DNA of 64,000 bases from Yarrowia lipolytica (taxonomy: Eukaryota; Ascomycota; Dipodascomycetes; Dipodascales), in NCBI RefSeq assembly GCF_001761485.1, contig NC_090773.1, positions 1,426,001-1,490,000 on the forward strand. Reading direction: 5' to 3'. Shown in pieces: positions 1-7,965 of this stretch. Position numbers and translations under genes: made by a program. Below the pieces are notes generated by a model that worked only from the letters and a program-made list of their open reading frames with translations, was not told where the DNA came from and did not search any database. The stretch's first letter is position 1, and each line of letters starts with the position of its first letter.

Positions 1-1308
1 AGGGTGTGTTGTGGGGATAGACTGTGAGAGCATCGGCGGTTGACAGACTGAAATTTTCAAGACAGTCTGACATTCAGAGTATCCCAGCAACTGGGTGAAA
101 GAAGCAACACCGGTCAGGTTCGCGTGTACCTTTAAGCATTGGTTCTTGTTTCACTGAACTCGTGTCTGTACCACTTGCTCTCATTCACACCTCACATATC
201 CACATGTCACACTGAATGTGTTGTCTAACATACCACGAGAGAACCACCAAACCATGGCACCGACAGAAGAGTGGACCATAAGAATGATGCTGCGAAGCAT
301 AGGCTCCGTTGTCATCGTCACGCCAACGCACTTGTGATAACCTCTCTCCTTCACGCTTGCCAACATGCTCGCCACGCGTACAGCCAAACAAGCTGCTGGG
401 TGTCCCACTTCTCCTTTTGCCGAACGAAAAACCTGTTGCACTGAGAGATACCGGGCAAGACCGTCCACATCGTGGGTACGAATGGCTGCCGTCAATGTGC
501 CTCGAAGCGCCCCGTCCTCCGCCGCGCAATTTGCTACTCACCGACTCAGATCGACTTGTATGGTCTAACCAAAAAGAGAGAGAGAAATAATCTGCGTGCG
601 GCCAGTTGAAAGCCCACCGAGCTTAGGTAATGCGGGCCATTGGCCAATGACATGCGACCTAATACTCACCAAACAAAGTTTGGACACGTCCGGGATGAAC
701 CGGATCAAGATTCGCGGTGTTTAATTGGCGGGTTCGGCAAGACGAAGACGTGGAGAATCCGAATTAATTTATTCACATACTTTATGGGATACTTTTCCAA
801 CTCGCCAGGTGTCACAATCTTGACGGTAGCCCCACGAAACCTCTGGGGTATGACCACACCCATTCGCACCATGTCCTATTGGGCTAGGCTTAACCCCCGT
901 AAGGTTTTCCGGAGAATTATTGTGGGGAATGACGGAGACACTTTTTAGCAGCAACCCCTAAGGAAAGGAAGTGCAATACGAGTGCCAACGCGGCGGTTGT
1001 GAGGGTTGCGGGCGTTCCTCCAGCTTACGTAATTGCTTCTTCTGCCCGTCTCACAGTACCGGTACGATCCCCGTTACAATCACAGGCTTAGAACACCTAA
1101 AATACGACTGCTGGGTGACCATGCCTCTTCAACGACTTGGGGGCGATCCTACTGTCGGGCTGTGGTTGACGTTTTTTTGTTGGTCGGTCGACATATCGGC
1201 CCGGGTTAGGGTAGTGTATAAATGGCACTAGAGCTGCTCGTATCCTCCGCCTCGTCGACGGGTGTCATGGCCAATTGCGTTGGGTTTAATTACCTTGGGA
1301 GTGGCCTG

Positions 1309-1342
<34 letters not shown>

Positions 1343-1655
1343 CTTGTGTGTTTTGTCAGTACAGTATGTGTGAATATTCGAAATTAAGGTGCTAAGGTGT
1401 CCGAATGGAGAAGAGCGGTTATCTCCGTATTTCTAGGAGGTTATTCCGCTTTGGGAATTTGTACGTTTGTCCTTATTAGGGGTGACTATCGTGGGCACTG
1501 CTGGTACCGACTCTTACTAAGCGACATTGGGAGTTGTGTAGAAAAAGTGAAGATGTGGTTAGGGATATGCAGTGCGATGCAGACCTTAAAAAATATCCAG
1601 CTACACCGTGCAACTATCATCAAGATTGTCTCTGAGTTGGGTCTCATCCATCGCA
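1..1655. other. Intergenic region upstream of RPC25, no gene recognised
   Basis: I see no convincing gene on either strand. Short open frames here lack family resemblance and Yarrowia-like codon use. The stretch holds a 7-bp inverted repeat (CAGACTG/CAGTCTG, 44-69), a GTGAGT on the minus strand near 662-667 with no branch-point/acceptor signal to its left, and a 32-nt poly-T tract (1311-1342). A TATAAAT-like element lies near 1216. The right-hand part should contain the RPC25 promoter. Confidence 0.5.
1311..1342. repeat. Poly-T tract, 32 nt
   Basis: An uninterrupted run of 32 T. It lies about 310 bp upstream of RPC25. No direct repeats were seen around it, so it may be simple-sequence expansion, a nucleosome-excluding promoter tract or an old retro-insertion tail. 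Confidence 0.9.
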
Positions 1656-2264
1656 ATGTTCATTCTCACGCGCTTCACAGATCTCATTCGACTCGATCCC
1701 ACCAGCTTCAAAAAGCCGCTCAACGACGCTATTGTGGACGAGATTAACAACTGCTACGCTAACAAAATCATCGACGGAGTGGGTCTGTGCATCTGTGTCT
1801 ATGACCTGATCACTGTCGGCGAAGGCCAGGTCATGTCCGGCGACGGTGCTGCATTTGTGAAAATCACCTTCAGAATGGTGGTTTTCCGGCCGTTTGTGGG
1901 AGAGGTACTAGAGGGCTGGATCTCCAGCTGTACCGCGGAAGGAATCAAGGTGAAGATGGAGTTCTTCGACGACATTTTTATCCCCGCACACCTGCTGTTT
2001 GAAAACTCGCAGTTTGTCGCCCGAGAACAGGCCTGGATGTGGTGTCCTGACGAGGAGCAGGAGCTGTTTTTGGATACCAACGAAAAGATCCGGTTCCGAA
2101 TCGAACAAGAAAAGTTCCAGGACCTGCCTCCACTCAAGCAGGGCTACGCTGGAAGTGCTGCTCCTAACGACGAGCAGGACCCCGAGAAGCCAGGTGTTCC
2201 TCCTTACTCTCTGATTGCCAGTTGCCAGGGAGAAGGCATGGGTCTGGTGTCTTGGTGGGAGTAA
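1656..2264 (+). CDS. RPC25: RNA polymerase III subunit Rpc25 (Rpc8-type stalk protein)
   Basis: The 202-residue product is the larger subunit of the Pol III stalk, paralogous to Rpb7, and acts in nuclear transcription initiation of tRNA and 5S genes. The N-terminus MFILTRFTDLIRLDP and the block NNCYANKIIDGVGLCI match the family's Rpb7-like N-terminal domain. Residues from about 80 (WISSCTAEGIKVKMEFFDDI) form the S1/OB-type RNA-binding domain. The C-terminus GEGMGLVSWWE is the characteristic Rpc25 ending. I chose the ATG at 1656 because the family begins MFIL; an open extension upstream adds 16 unconserved residues. Length agrees with the 212-residue yeast protein. No intron is needed. The paralogue RPB7 lies 18 kb away on the other strand. 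Confidence 0.93.
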   Translation: MFILTRFTDLIRLDPTSFKKPLNDAIVDEINNCYANKIIDGVGLCICVYDLITVGEGQVMSGDGAAFVKITFRMVVFRPFVGEVLEGWISSCTAEGIKVKMEFFDDIFIPAHLLFENSQFVAREQAWMWCPDEEQELFLDTNEKIRFRIEQEKFQDLPPLKQGYAGSAAPNDEQDPEKPGVPPYSLIASCQGEGMGLVSWWE

Positions 2265-2728
2265 TCAACAGAACCATGTTCCTTCAGGTACATCTTGGTT
2301 GACGGTTGGAGGAGGATATATATATGCATTATTAGGTGTTCCGGACAGCACTCTGTATTCCGGGCACACTCTTGTGCTCCTTGGAGTATGGACACAAGGC
2401 AAACAAAAACAAACAAGCAAACGCAAAGAAAAGGACTGATTATGAAATAGGACTGCTAAGAAGCAGTGGGGTTTTATATAGATAGACAAAGTCACAAATC
2501 GCATTTTTATACAACATCAGGAATTACGTATCATCGACCTCTATCAATGTACTTGCGGCCAGTTACCTCGAGTGACGAGATGGTCAACCGCTCAAAAACG
2601 ATTGAGGATAAGCATTACATACAAGTCTACGTTGTCTGTTACAGCACAAAGCGCGTCTCTCTACTCATTGGTACAAGTGCTTGTACCATTATCATAACAT
2701 CATCTATTATTACCTCTATCTTCACAGA
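2265..2728. other. Convergent intergenic region RPC25/RPT1
   Basis: This holds the 3' ends of two convergent genes. It is AT-rich, with TATATATATGCA-like stretches and GTACT-containing repeats near 2745, typical of 3' regions in this window. No gene seen. Confidence 0.6.
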
Positions 2729-4039
2729 CTAGTTGTACTGCATGTACTGAGAAGTACTGCTAAACTTGAGGTTACCCTTAATGACCTTCTCGACGGCAGC
2801 CAGGAAGTCCTTCTCAGTGGCGACCTTTCGGCGGGCTCGAATGGCAAACATGCCGGCCTCAGTGCACACGGATCGCAGCTCAGCACCAGTGGAGTTGGGA
2901 CACAGACGCGAAATGAGCTCCCATCGGATATCTCTGTCGACAGACATGCTCTTTGAGTGGATTCGGAAAATGTTAGCTCGGCCCTCGAGATCTGGCAGTG
3001 AGAACTCGACCTTTCGGTCAATTCGTCCGGGACGCAGGAGTGCGGGATCTAGAGTGTTGGGTCTATTGGTGGCAAACATGACCTTGATATTTCCTCGAGG
3101 ATCGAAACCGTCGAGCTGAGTGATGAGCTCTAGCATGGTTCTCTGCACCTCATTGTCTCCTCCGGCTCCGTCATCGAATCGGGCTCCTCCAATGGCGTCG
3201 ACCTCGTCGAAGAAAATGATGCAAGCCTTCTTGGTTCGAGCCATCTCGAACAGCTCTCGGACCATCCGGGCACCCTCACCAACGTACTTCTGCACTAGCT
3301 CGGAGCCAATGACACGGATAAAAGTGGCGTCTGTTCGGTTAGCCACGGCTCGTGCGCACAGAGTCTTACCGGTTCCGGGGGGTCCGTATAGAAGAATACC
3401 CTTGGGAGGGTCGATTCCGAGGTTGACGAATCGTTCGGGAGACAGCAGAGGCAGCTCGACAACCTCTCGCAGCTTCTCCAGCTGCTCCTTAGAGCCTCCC
3501 ACGTCCGAGTAGGTGACATCGGGCTTCTCCTCGACCGTCATCATGGTGACGGAAGGGTCGATTCGGGGTGGCAGAGGCAGCTGAATCTGGTACTTGGACC
3601 GGTCGACTCCCACTCGCATCCCCTCCTCGATATCTGTGGGCGACACTCGCTCGCCCAGCGACACGACAAACTTGGCGATCTGCTTGACGTTGATGACGTA
3701 CTTGCTCTTTCCGGGGTCTTCAGCAGTCTCGATAATCTTGGTGCATCGAGCCACCTGGAGAGGATTCTCCTCGCTCATTCGCTGCTTGTCCATTTGTGTG
3801 TCCCACAGGTGGTGCGGGGCCAGACCTGTGTCGGACTCCTTGATGCCGACCTTCTCCTGGATTCGTGCTTGCATGTCCTTGATGTCCTTCTCGATGTTCT
3901 TGAGGGCAGTACCATAGGGAGCAGTTCCGTACGTCTTGAGTACCTGGATGTCGCCCTCGGACAGAGGAATGATCTTCTCCTGCGCGGCATCCTCGTCGAT
4001 GGGGGCCTTGTACTTTTCCCAATCAGATTTTGGTGGCAT
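2729..4039 (-). CDS. RPT1: 26S proteasome regulatory subunit Rpt1 (AAA ATPase)
   Basis: The 436-residue product is one of six ATPases in the base of the 19S regulatory particle, which unfolds ubiquitylated substrates into the 20S core. Visible features are an N-terminal helical region, an OB-like domain at about 105-165, Walker A GPPGTGKT at 219-226, Walker B IIFFDEVD at 274-281, and the arginine-finger region RPGRIDRK. The last residues QYMQYN are the same as I recall for yeast Rpt1. The start [10 protein letters not shown] fits the family; the frame stays open 98 codons further upstream, but that part is low-complexity and unconserved. Two PACE-like boxes lie 81 and 120 bp upstream. RPT3 is a paralogue in the same window. 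Confidence 0.96.
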   Translation of the reverse strand: MPPKSDWEKYKAPIDEDAAQEKIIPLSEGDIQVLKTYGTAPYGTALKNIEKDIKDMQARIQEKVGIKESDTGLAPHHLWDTQMDKQRMSEENPLQVARCTKIIETAEDPGKSKYVINVKQIAKFVVSLGERVSPTDIEEGMRVGVDRSKYQIQLPLPPRIDPSVTMMTVEEKPDVTYSDVGGSKEQLEKLREVVELPLLSPERFVNLGIDPPKGILLYGPPGTGKTLCARAVANRTDATFIRVIGSELVQKYVGEGARMVRELFEMARTKKACIIFFDEVDAIGGARFDDGAGGDNEVQRTMLELITQLDGFDPRGNIKVMFATNRPNTLDPALLRPGRIDRKVEFSLPDLEGRANIFRIHSKSMSVDRDIRWELISRLCPNSTGAELRSVCTEAGMFAIRARRKVATEKDFLAAVEKVIKGNLKFSSTSQYMQYN

Positions 4040-4119
4040 TGTATGTGGTGGTTTGTGGTGGTGGTGTCGTGTGGTGTTTGATGTGTGGGACTTTTGGCTT
4101 TGATGGAGGTTAGGTGGAA

Positions 4120-4128
4120 GGTGGCAAT
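4120..4128 (+). promoter_or_regulatory. PACE-like box (candidate Rpn4 site) upstream of RPT1
   Basis: GGTGGCAAT matches 8 of 9 bases of the proteasome-associated control element GGTGGCAAA bound by Rpn4 in yeasts. It starts 81 bp upstream of the RPT1 ATG. Function is inferred from the motif and its position. Confidence 0.55.
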
Positions 4129-4158
4129 GTGCAGATGCGCGGTTGCACTTAGTAATCA

Positions 4159-4167
4159 GGTGGCAAC
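4159..4167 (+). promoter_or_regulatory. Second PACE-like box upstream of RPT1
   Basis: GGTGGCAAC also matches 8 of 9 bases of GGTGGCAAA and lies 39 bp beyond the first copy in the same orientation. The pairing raises the chance that both are real Rpn4-type sites. Confidence 0.55.
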
Positions 4168-4437
4168 AGAATGGAAGGAGGGATGATAAATGGTCACTTG
4201 GATAGAAATAACAATCTGACGATTCCCAGAGGAAATGGCTATTTAAAAGTTCCCCACGTGGCCATGCTCTCGTTCCACGCAGTTCTACTGCCTTCCACCT
4301 GGTCCAAGTAACTACCAACTGTACTCCTAACAAAAATACTTAGAATATGCCTATCAATAACCTCATCGCTATCAACCTGCATATGGAGAAAATAAAATCA
4401 ATTGTAGCCAACAATACACAACACTTAGACAACACCC

Positions 4438-4461
4438 ATGAATGTCGCAAGCGACCAATAA
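4438..4461 (+). other. Seven-codon upstream frame overlapping the SAF4-like start
   Basis: An ATG four bases before the main start opens a 7-codon frame (MNVASDQ) in another reading frame. Its stop lies 20 bases inside the main coding region. If used by scanning ribosomes it would compete directly with the main start. The sequence is visible; use is inferred. Confidence 0.45.
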
Positions 4462-5332
4462 ATACTACCCGCCAGATTACGACGGCAAGTCGTCCGCCAA
4501 CCAGCTTGCGGGAGCGAATCCGCGCAAACCAACTGTCAGATTCGAGCTTCCTCTGTCTGCCAAATGCCATGGATGTGACAAGACCATAGCTCAAGGAGTA
4601 CGGTTCAACGCGGTCAAAACACGCCACGGCAGCTATCTGTCGTCTCCCATCTGGCGCTTTGATATCAAACATGCTGAGTGTGGACATCCCATTGTCATTG
4701 AGACGGATCCGAAGAACGCTACCTACGTGACCGTAGAAGGAGCTACCTTCACACAGTCGGTTGTGAAGAGAGAGGAAGAAACTCCAAGCAACCCTTTTGA
4801 GGCGGTCGAGCGTGAAGTCGTCAAACAAAGGGCTGCAAAGGCCGAGGAGGAGCTCAAACAACGTCATATTAAGTCCGAAGACAGCAGAGAGACAATCGCT
4901 GAATGGACCTTCAAATCGTCGGTGCTTTCGGCTGATGACGCGGCCAAAGAGACACAGAAAATGTATGATGAACATCTGGACAAAGCCAGATACCACCAGG
5001 ACCTGTCATATAAGATGAGGAACAGGTTCAGAGGTCAAAAACGCGCATTGGAAGCCCAAGACCAAAGAGACAACCTTCTCAAGGACAAAATGGGACTTCT
5101 GCGGGATCTACCTCTTGCTAAGGAAGCGCAAGTGATGGTTCCTCACCTGGAAAGGGGTTTAGTGGCGGAGCAAGAACTCAGGTTGAAGTCTCTATCCCAC
5201 GGTGGACTGTTTGATTCTACCAAGCAGAAAGGATCACTTGCACAACAAACTAGAGAGCTCTCCAGAACGCTACAGTCTAAGCCACGGCCGAAATTGAAAC
5301 TCAGAGGGATCAAGAAACCGGCCAAACAATAA
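4442..5332 (+). CDS. SAF4: CWC16/Yju2-family splicing factor (CCDC130, Saf4-like)
   Basis: The 296-residue product belongs to the CWC16 family (Yju2/CCDC94 and Saf4/CCDC130), which joins the spliceosome or aids its disassembly in the nucleus. The start NKYYPPDYDG is the conserved family opening. A CxxC pair lies at 42/45 (KCHGC) and a second metal-binding site at about 77-80. There the usual Cys-x-x-Cys reads His-x-x-Cys (KHAEC), which could still bind zinc. TDPKNATYVTVEGA matches the family's conserved block. The C-terminal half is charged and helical. The start is the first ATG in frame; a tiny frame overlaps it. The NKYYPPDY opening favours the CCDC130/Saf4 branch over Yju2. Confidence 0.8.
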   Translation: MSQATNKYYPPDYDGKSSANQLAGANPRKPTVRFELPLSAKCHGCDKTIAQGVRFNAVKTRHGSYLSSPIWRFDIKHAECGHPIVIETDPKNATYVTVEGATFTQSVVKREEETPSNPFEAVEREVVKQRAAKAEEELKQRHIKSEDSRETIAEWTFKSSVLSADDAAKETQKMYDEHLDKARYHQDLSYKMRNRFRGQKRALEAQDQRDNLLKDKMGLLRDLPLAKEAQVMVPHLERGLVAEQELRLKSLSHGGLFDSTKQKGSLAQQTRELSRTLQSKPRPKLKLRGIKKPAKQ

Positions 5333-5473
5333 TGCCAGTATATACTGTACTTTTACTACTATTTATTCTTATTACACTACTTAATACGCCCTGTATACTC
5401 TTCATTTTCATTTGGCACCTGCCTCTATTATTAAAGTACATCTACTTAAAACCCCATGCTAAAACCACTGATA

Positions 5474-6961
5474 CTAACCAAAGATTCGGAGACCGTCGTC
5501 GGGAATAACCAACTCCTGCTCCTCCTTTTCTTCCTTTTCTTCCTTCTCCTTCTCCTCTCCATCATCGTCCTCGTTGAAGTTGACTCGCTGCCCCAGAAGA
5601 CCGGCAAACAGCTCGTCGATCTGATCGTCCTCCCAGGTGAAAACCGGCCGGGGAGCAGCAAAGTTCTGCACCTTGTCCTGCACATGGTATCGCAGCTTTC
5701 TACCCTTGGATGCTCTTGTGTCCACGTTCTTCTTGGTCTTGGCCTTTGTGGCAGTCCAGGTCTTGACGCCACTGCTTTGAGAGCCGGAATCCACCATTCG
5801 TCGGTCAATCAGATCCTTGAGTAAGTTTCGGTAAAAGTCTGAGTCATCAAAGATGTAGTAGTTTTCGCCCTCGGCGTCCTGAATGGCGCCCATCTGTTCC
5901 TCGCCAAGAATGACAACGTTGGATCGATTCATTCGAGTTCGCTTGACAAGTCGGTCCATGTCCGCCAGAGTAGCAGCGACCTGGTTGGCAGAAGACTGGT
6001 TCAGAGCCTTGAACTTGGAGGAGTTGAGAGCGGAGGCCGCAGATGAGGCCTGCACCTTCTGAGACCACTTGCTCAGCACAGAAGTCTCGTATGCCTTGAA
6101 TTCTGTATCCAGCTTGTCCATGTTATCCAGAGTGGCATCAAAAGTTCGCTTGGTCGATAGCTTGACGGAGTCGGCAGCAAACACATTGTCCTGCACAGCC
6201 ATGTTGTGTCGCATCTTGGCTATTTGGGAGATGAAGTCCGACAACTTTGCCTTTGTGTCTTGAAGAGTGTTGGTGATGTCTTCACCGAGCTCCTCGGCCT
6301 TAGTATCGCTGATAGGAAGAGCGTTGGCAGACTGGACTGCCTTTTGGAATGTGATTCGCGCGTCCAGAAGTGTCTCGTATAGATCGGTCTGTTTGTGAAT
6401 GGCGAATCCCTTTTGTGCGTCGGAAACAATAGCCTCCTTGGCCTGCTGCTTGGACGCCTTCTTTTCCTCCCTCAGCAGCTCCTTGAGGGTGGCTCTAGCC
6501 GAGCTGTCATTCTCGTTCTCAGACAGCTCTTCGTCAGACTCGTCCTCATCCTGCTCATCCTCCATGTCTTCATCTCCGTCTTCGTCCTGGTCCTCTTCAT
6601 CAACCTCAACTTCGTCGTCAATGAAACCATTGCCTTCTCCCTCCTCATCGTCCTCCTCATCGTCCTCGTCGTCCTCATCAATGAAACCGTCAGCGCCATC
6701 GCCGTCCTCGTCCTCGTCGTCATAAAGAGCCTTCCTGCTCACCTTGCCGGCCTTGTACTTGGGGTTTAGAGCAGGAGCATCATCTCGCAGCTTGCTCTTG
6801 CCGACCTTGACATAGTGCTCTGTCGCTAGATCACTGTCGTAATCCACGTCTCCACCGCTCTCGGAACCATCGTCACGGTCCTCAAAGTTCTCGATATCCA
6901 CATCCTTGGGCTTGGGGTTAGCCAGTTGAGAAATCTGCTCGGCCAGAGATAATTTCGCCAT
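5474..6961 (-). CDS. BFR2: Bfr2/AATF ribosome biogenesis protein
   Basis: The 495-residue product matches Bfr2 (AATF/Che-1), a nucleolar factor of the small-subunit processome needed for early 18S rRNA cleavage. The N-terminus MAKLSLAEQISQLANPKPKD and the block HYVKVGKSKLRDD match the family. Next come long Asp/Glu runs (about 75-155), the AATF-Che1 domain with coiled-coil character, and a C-terminal TRAUB domain holding the phrase DSDFYRNLLKDLIDRR. The start was set at the Met that opens the conserved N-terminus; the frame continues 13 codons upstream without conservation. It is convergent with the SAF4-like gene (141 bp) and divergent from the small TFIIS-like gene. A run of A ending in TTC, 49 bp upstream, resembles a ribosome-biogenesis RRPE box. 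Confidence 0.88.
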   Translation of the reverse strand: MAKLSLAEQISQLANPKPKDVDIENFEDRDDGSESGGDVDYDSDLATEHYVKVGKSKLRDDAPALNPKYKAGKVSRKALYDDEDEDGDGADGFIDEDDEDDEEDDEEGEGNGFIDDEVEVDEEDQDEDGDEDMEDEQDEDESDEELSENENDSSARATLKELLREEKKASKQQAKEAIVSDAQKGFAIHKQTDLYETLLDARITFQKAVQSANALPISDTKAEELGEDITNTLQDTKAKLSDFISQIAKMRHNMAVQDNVFAADSVKLSTKRTFDATLDNMDKLDTEFKAYETSVLSKWSQKVQASSAASALNSSKFKALNQSSANQVAATLADMDRLVKRTRMNRSNVVILGEEQMGAIQDAEGENYYIFDDSDFYRNLLKDLIDRRMVDSGSQSSGVKTWTATKAKTKKNVDTRASKGRKLRYHVQDKVQNFAAPRPVFTWEDDQIDELFAGLLGQRVNFNEDDDGEEKEKEEKEEKEEQELVIPDDGLRIFG

Positions 6962-7313
6962 GTTTGTGTACTGTTTCAAGTCGAGCCTGCACTCTGTCAA
7001 ACTGTAGTCAAAAAAAATTCCAGACCTGCCAAAATTTCGCTATCTTGCATATGCAGGGTAACCCATGACGAGCTGGACAGTAGGCAGAGACTAGCCCAGG
7101 AATGAAAGAGATAAATGAGACGGCGGCCACAGTGGTGATATCATAAGATGTTGATTGGTCATACTGTTGCTCTGGAACACAGAAAAATCTCTCCATTCAC
7201 CACTCCTCATAACCTGATCCCAGCATCCCTCATGCCTGTCTCATGCACCTTTCTTCCAAGTTATCCAAGCTCCCTCCATACACACCTGCCTTCCTCTCAA
7301 GAACCACATAGAC
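6962..7313. promoter_or_regulatory. Divergent promoter region BFR2/TFIIS-like
   Basis: A 352-bp region between two divergent starts. Apart from the RRPE-like run near BFR2 and pyrimidine-rich leader sequence near 7200-7310, I see nothing distinctive. Confidence 0.5.
7010..7020 (-). promoter_or_regulatory. RRPE-like element upstream of BFR2
   Basis: AAAAAAAATTC (reading GAATTTTTTTT on the gene strand) resembles the rRNA-processing element AAAAATTTT that marks ribosome-biogenesis promoters in yeasts. NOC2, another ribosome-biogenesis gene here, has a similar run close to its start. The match is loose. Confidence 0.3.
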
Positions 7314-7835
7314 ATGGCCAAGCTGCCGACTAACTGGAAGCAAAAGTACCTGAAATCACAGGCCGAGGCGCGCACAAAAAAGGTGTCGGCGATATCGCCC
7401 ATGGAGGTGCGAAACGGAACGAAAAAGTCGCTGCAAAAGGCCCTGGCAGAAGCCGCCGACGAAGACGAGGAGGACGACGAAATCTCGACTCAGGTGGCAA
7501 ACGAGGTCGAACAGCGACTCTTTGACCTCTACGGAATCTCGCCGGAATACAAGTCGGCCGTCCGAACCCGCCTGGTGAGTTTAAAGAGTAAGAACTCCAC
7601 AATAGCCGTGGAACTATTGTGTGGAGCAATTGAGCCTCAGGCGTTTGCTGAATACACAGTTGAGCAACTGAAATCGGACCAGCGCAAAAAGGAAGAACAG
7701 GCCCTGAAAGATGAGAACCTCAGACAGGCAACCATGGAGAAACCAACCAAGGAAGATATCAACATGTACAAAGACGGACGAGACCGAGAAAAGTGGGGAG
7801 TGTCTAGATCGGCTGCTGCCATCGATGATGATTAG
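7314..7835 (+). CDS. Small protein with a stand-alone TFIIS middle domain
   Basis: The 173-residue product carries a TFIIS central (M) domain at about 68-135. Visible signs are SPEYKSAVRTRLVSLKSKN (family: an R-x-R-x-x-LKDKKN-type helix) and LLCGAIEPQAFAEYTVEQL, matching the LCG-I-P-E-FA-MT-EE-L core, followed by SDQRKKEE. In TFIIS and Bye1-type proteins this domain binds RNA polymerase II. Here both the N-terminal LW domain and the C-terminal zinc ribbon with its catalytic DE hairpin are absent, so transcript cleavage is not expected. The N-terminal 60 residues are basic then acidic. A GTGAGT lies inside the most conserved part, but I found no acceptor, and removing it would destroy the domain. 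The stop codon is the start of a microsatellite. The specific role is unknown. Confidence 0.75.
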   Translation: MAKLPTNWKQKYLKSQAEARTKKVSAISPMEVRNGTKKSLQKALAEAADEDEEDDEISTQVANEVEQRLFDLYGISPEYKSAVRTRLVSLKSKNSTIAVELLCGAIEPQAFAEYTVEQLKSDQRKKEEQALKDENLRQATMEKPTKEDINMYKDGRDREKWGVSRSAAAIDDD

Positions 7836-7871
7836 AGAGAGAGAGAGAGAGACACACACACACACACACAA
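7834..7871. repeat. Compound microsatellite (AG)n(AC)n at a stop codon
   Basis: About nine AG units pass into about ten AC units. The repeat begins with the TAG stop of the preceding gene, so length changes affect only the 3' UTR. It lies in the 130-bp gap to the convergent HIR3 end. Confidence 0.9.
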
Positions 7872-7965
7872 GATGGTTGTGTGATAGGGCTAACTTATAA
7901 GTTGCAGGCTGTGTTTTGTACAAGTACTGTATTTCTACGTGTAAATTATTAATAAATCATAATCC

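Larger units (their letters stand above)
4040..4441. promoter_or_regulatory. Divergent promoter region RPT1/SAF4-like
   Basis: A 402-bp region between divergent genes. It contains the two PACE-like boxes and, at its right edge, a short upstream frame that overlaps the next start codon. No extra gene seen. Confidence 0.6.

Noticed and set aside
4040-4333. Upstream 98-codon extension of RPT1
   Set aside because: Unconserved, low-complexity (His/Thr/Pro) and contains promoter motifs; the family starts at [10 protein letters not shown].
7573-7578. GTGAGT inside the TFIIS-like coding region, read as a donor
   Set aside because: It encodes part of the conserved RLVSLKSKN helix, and no CTAAC-type acceptor follows at a sensible distance.
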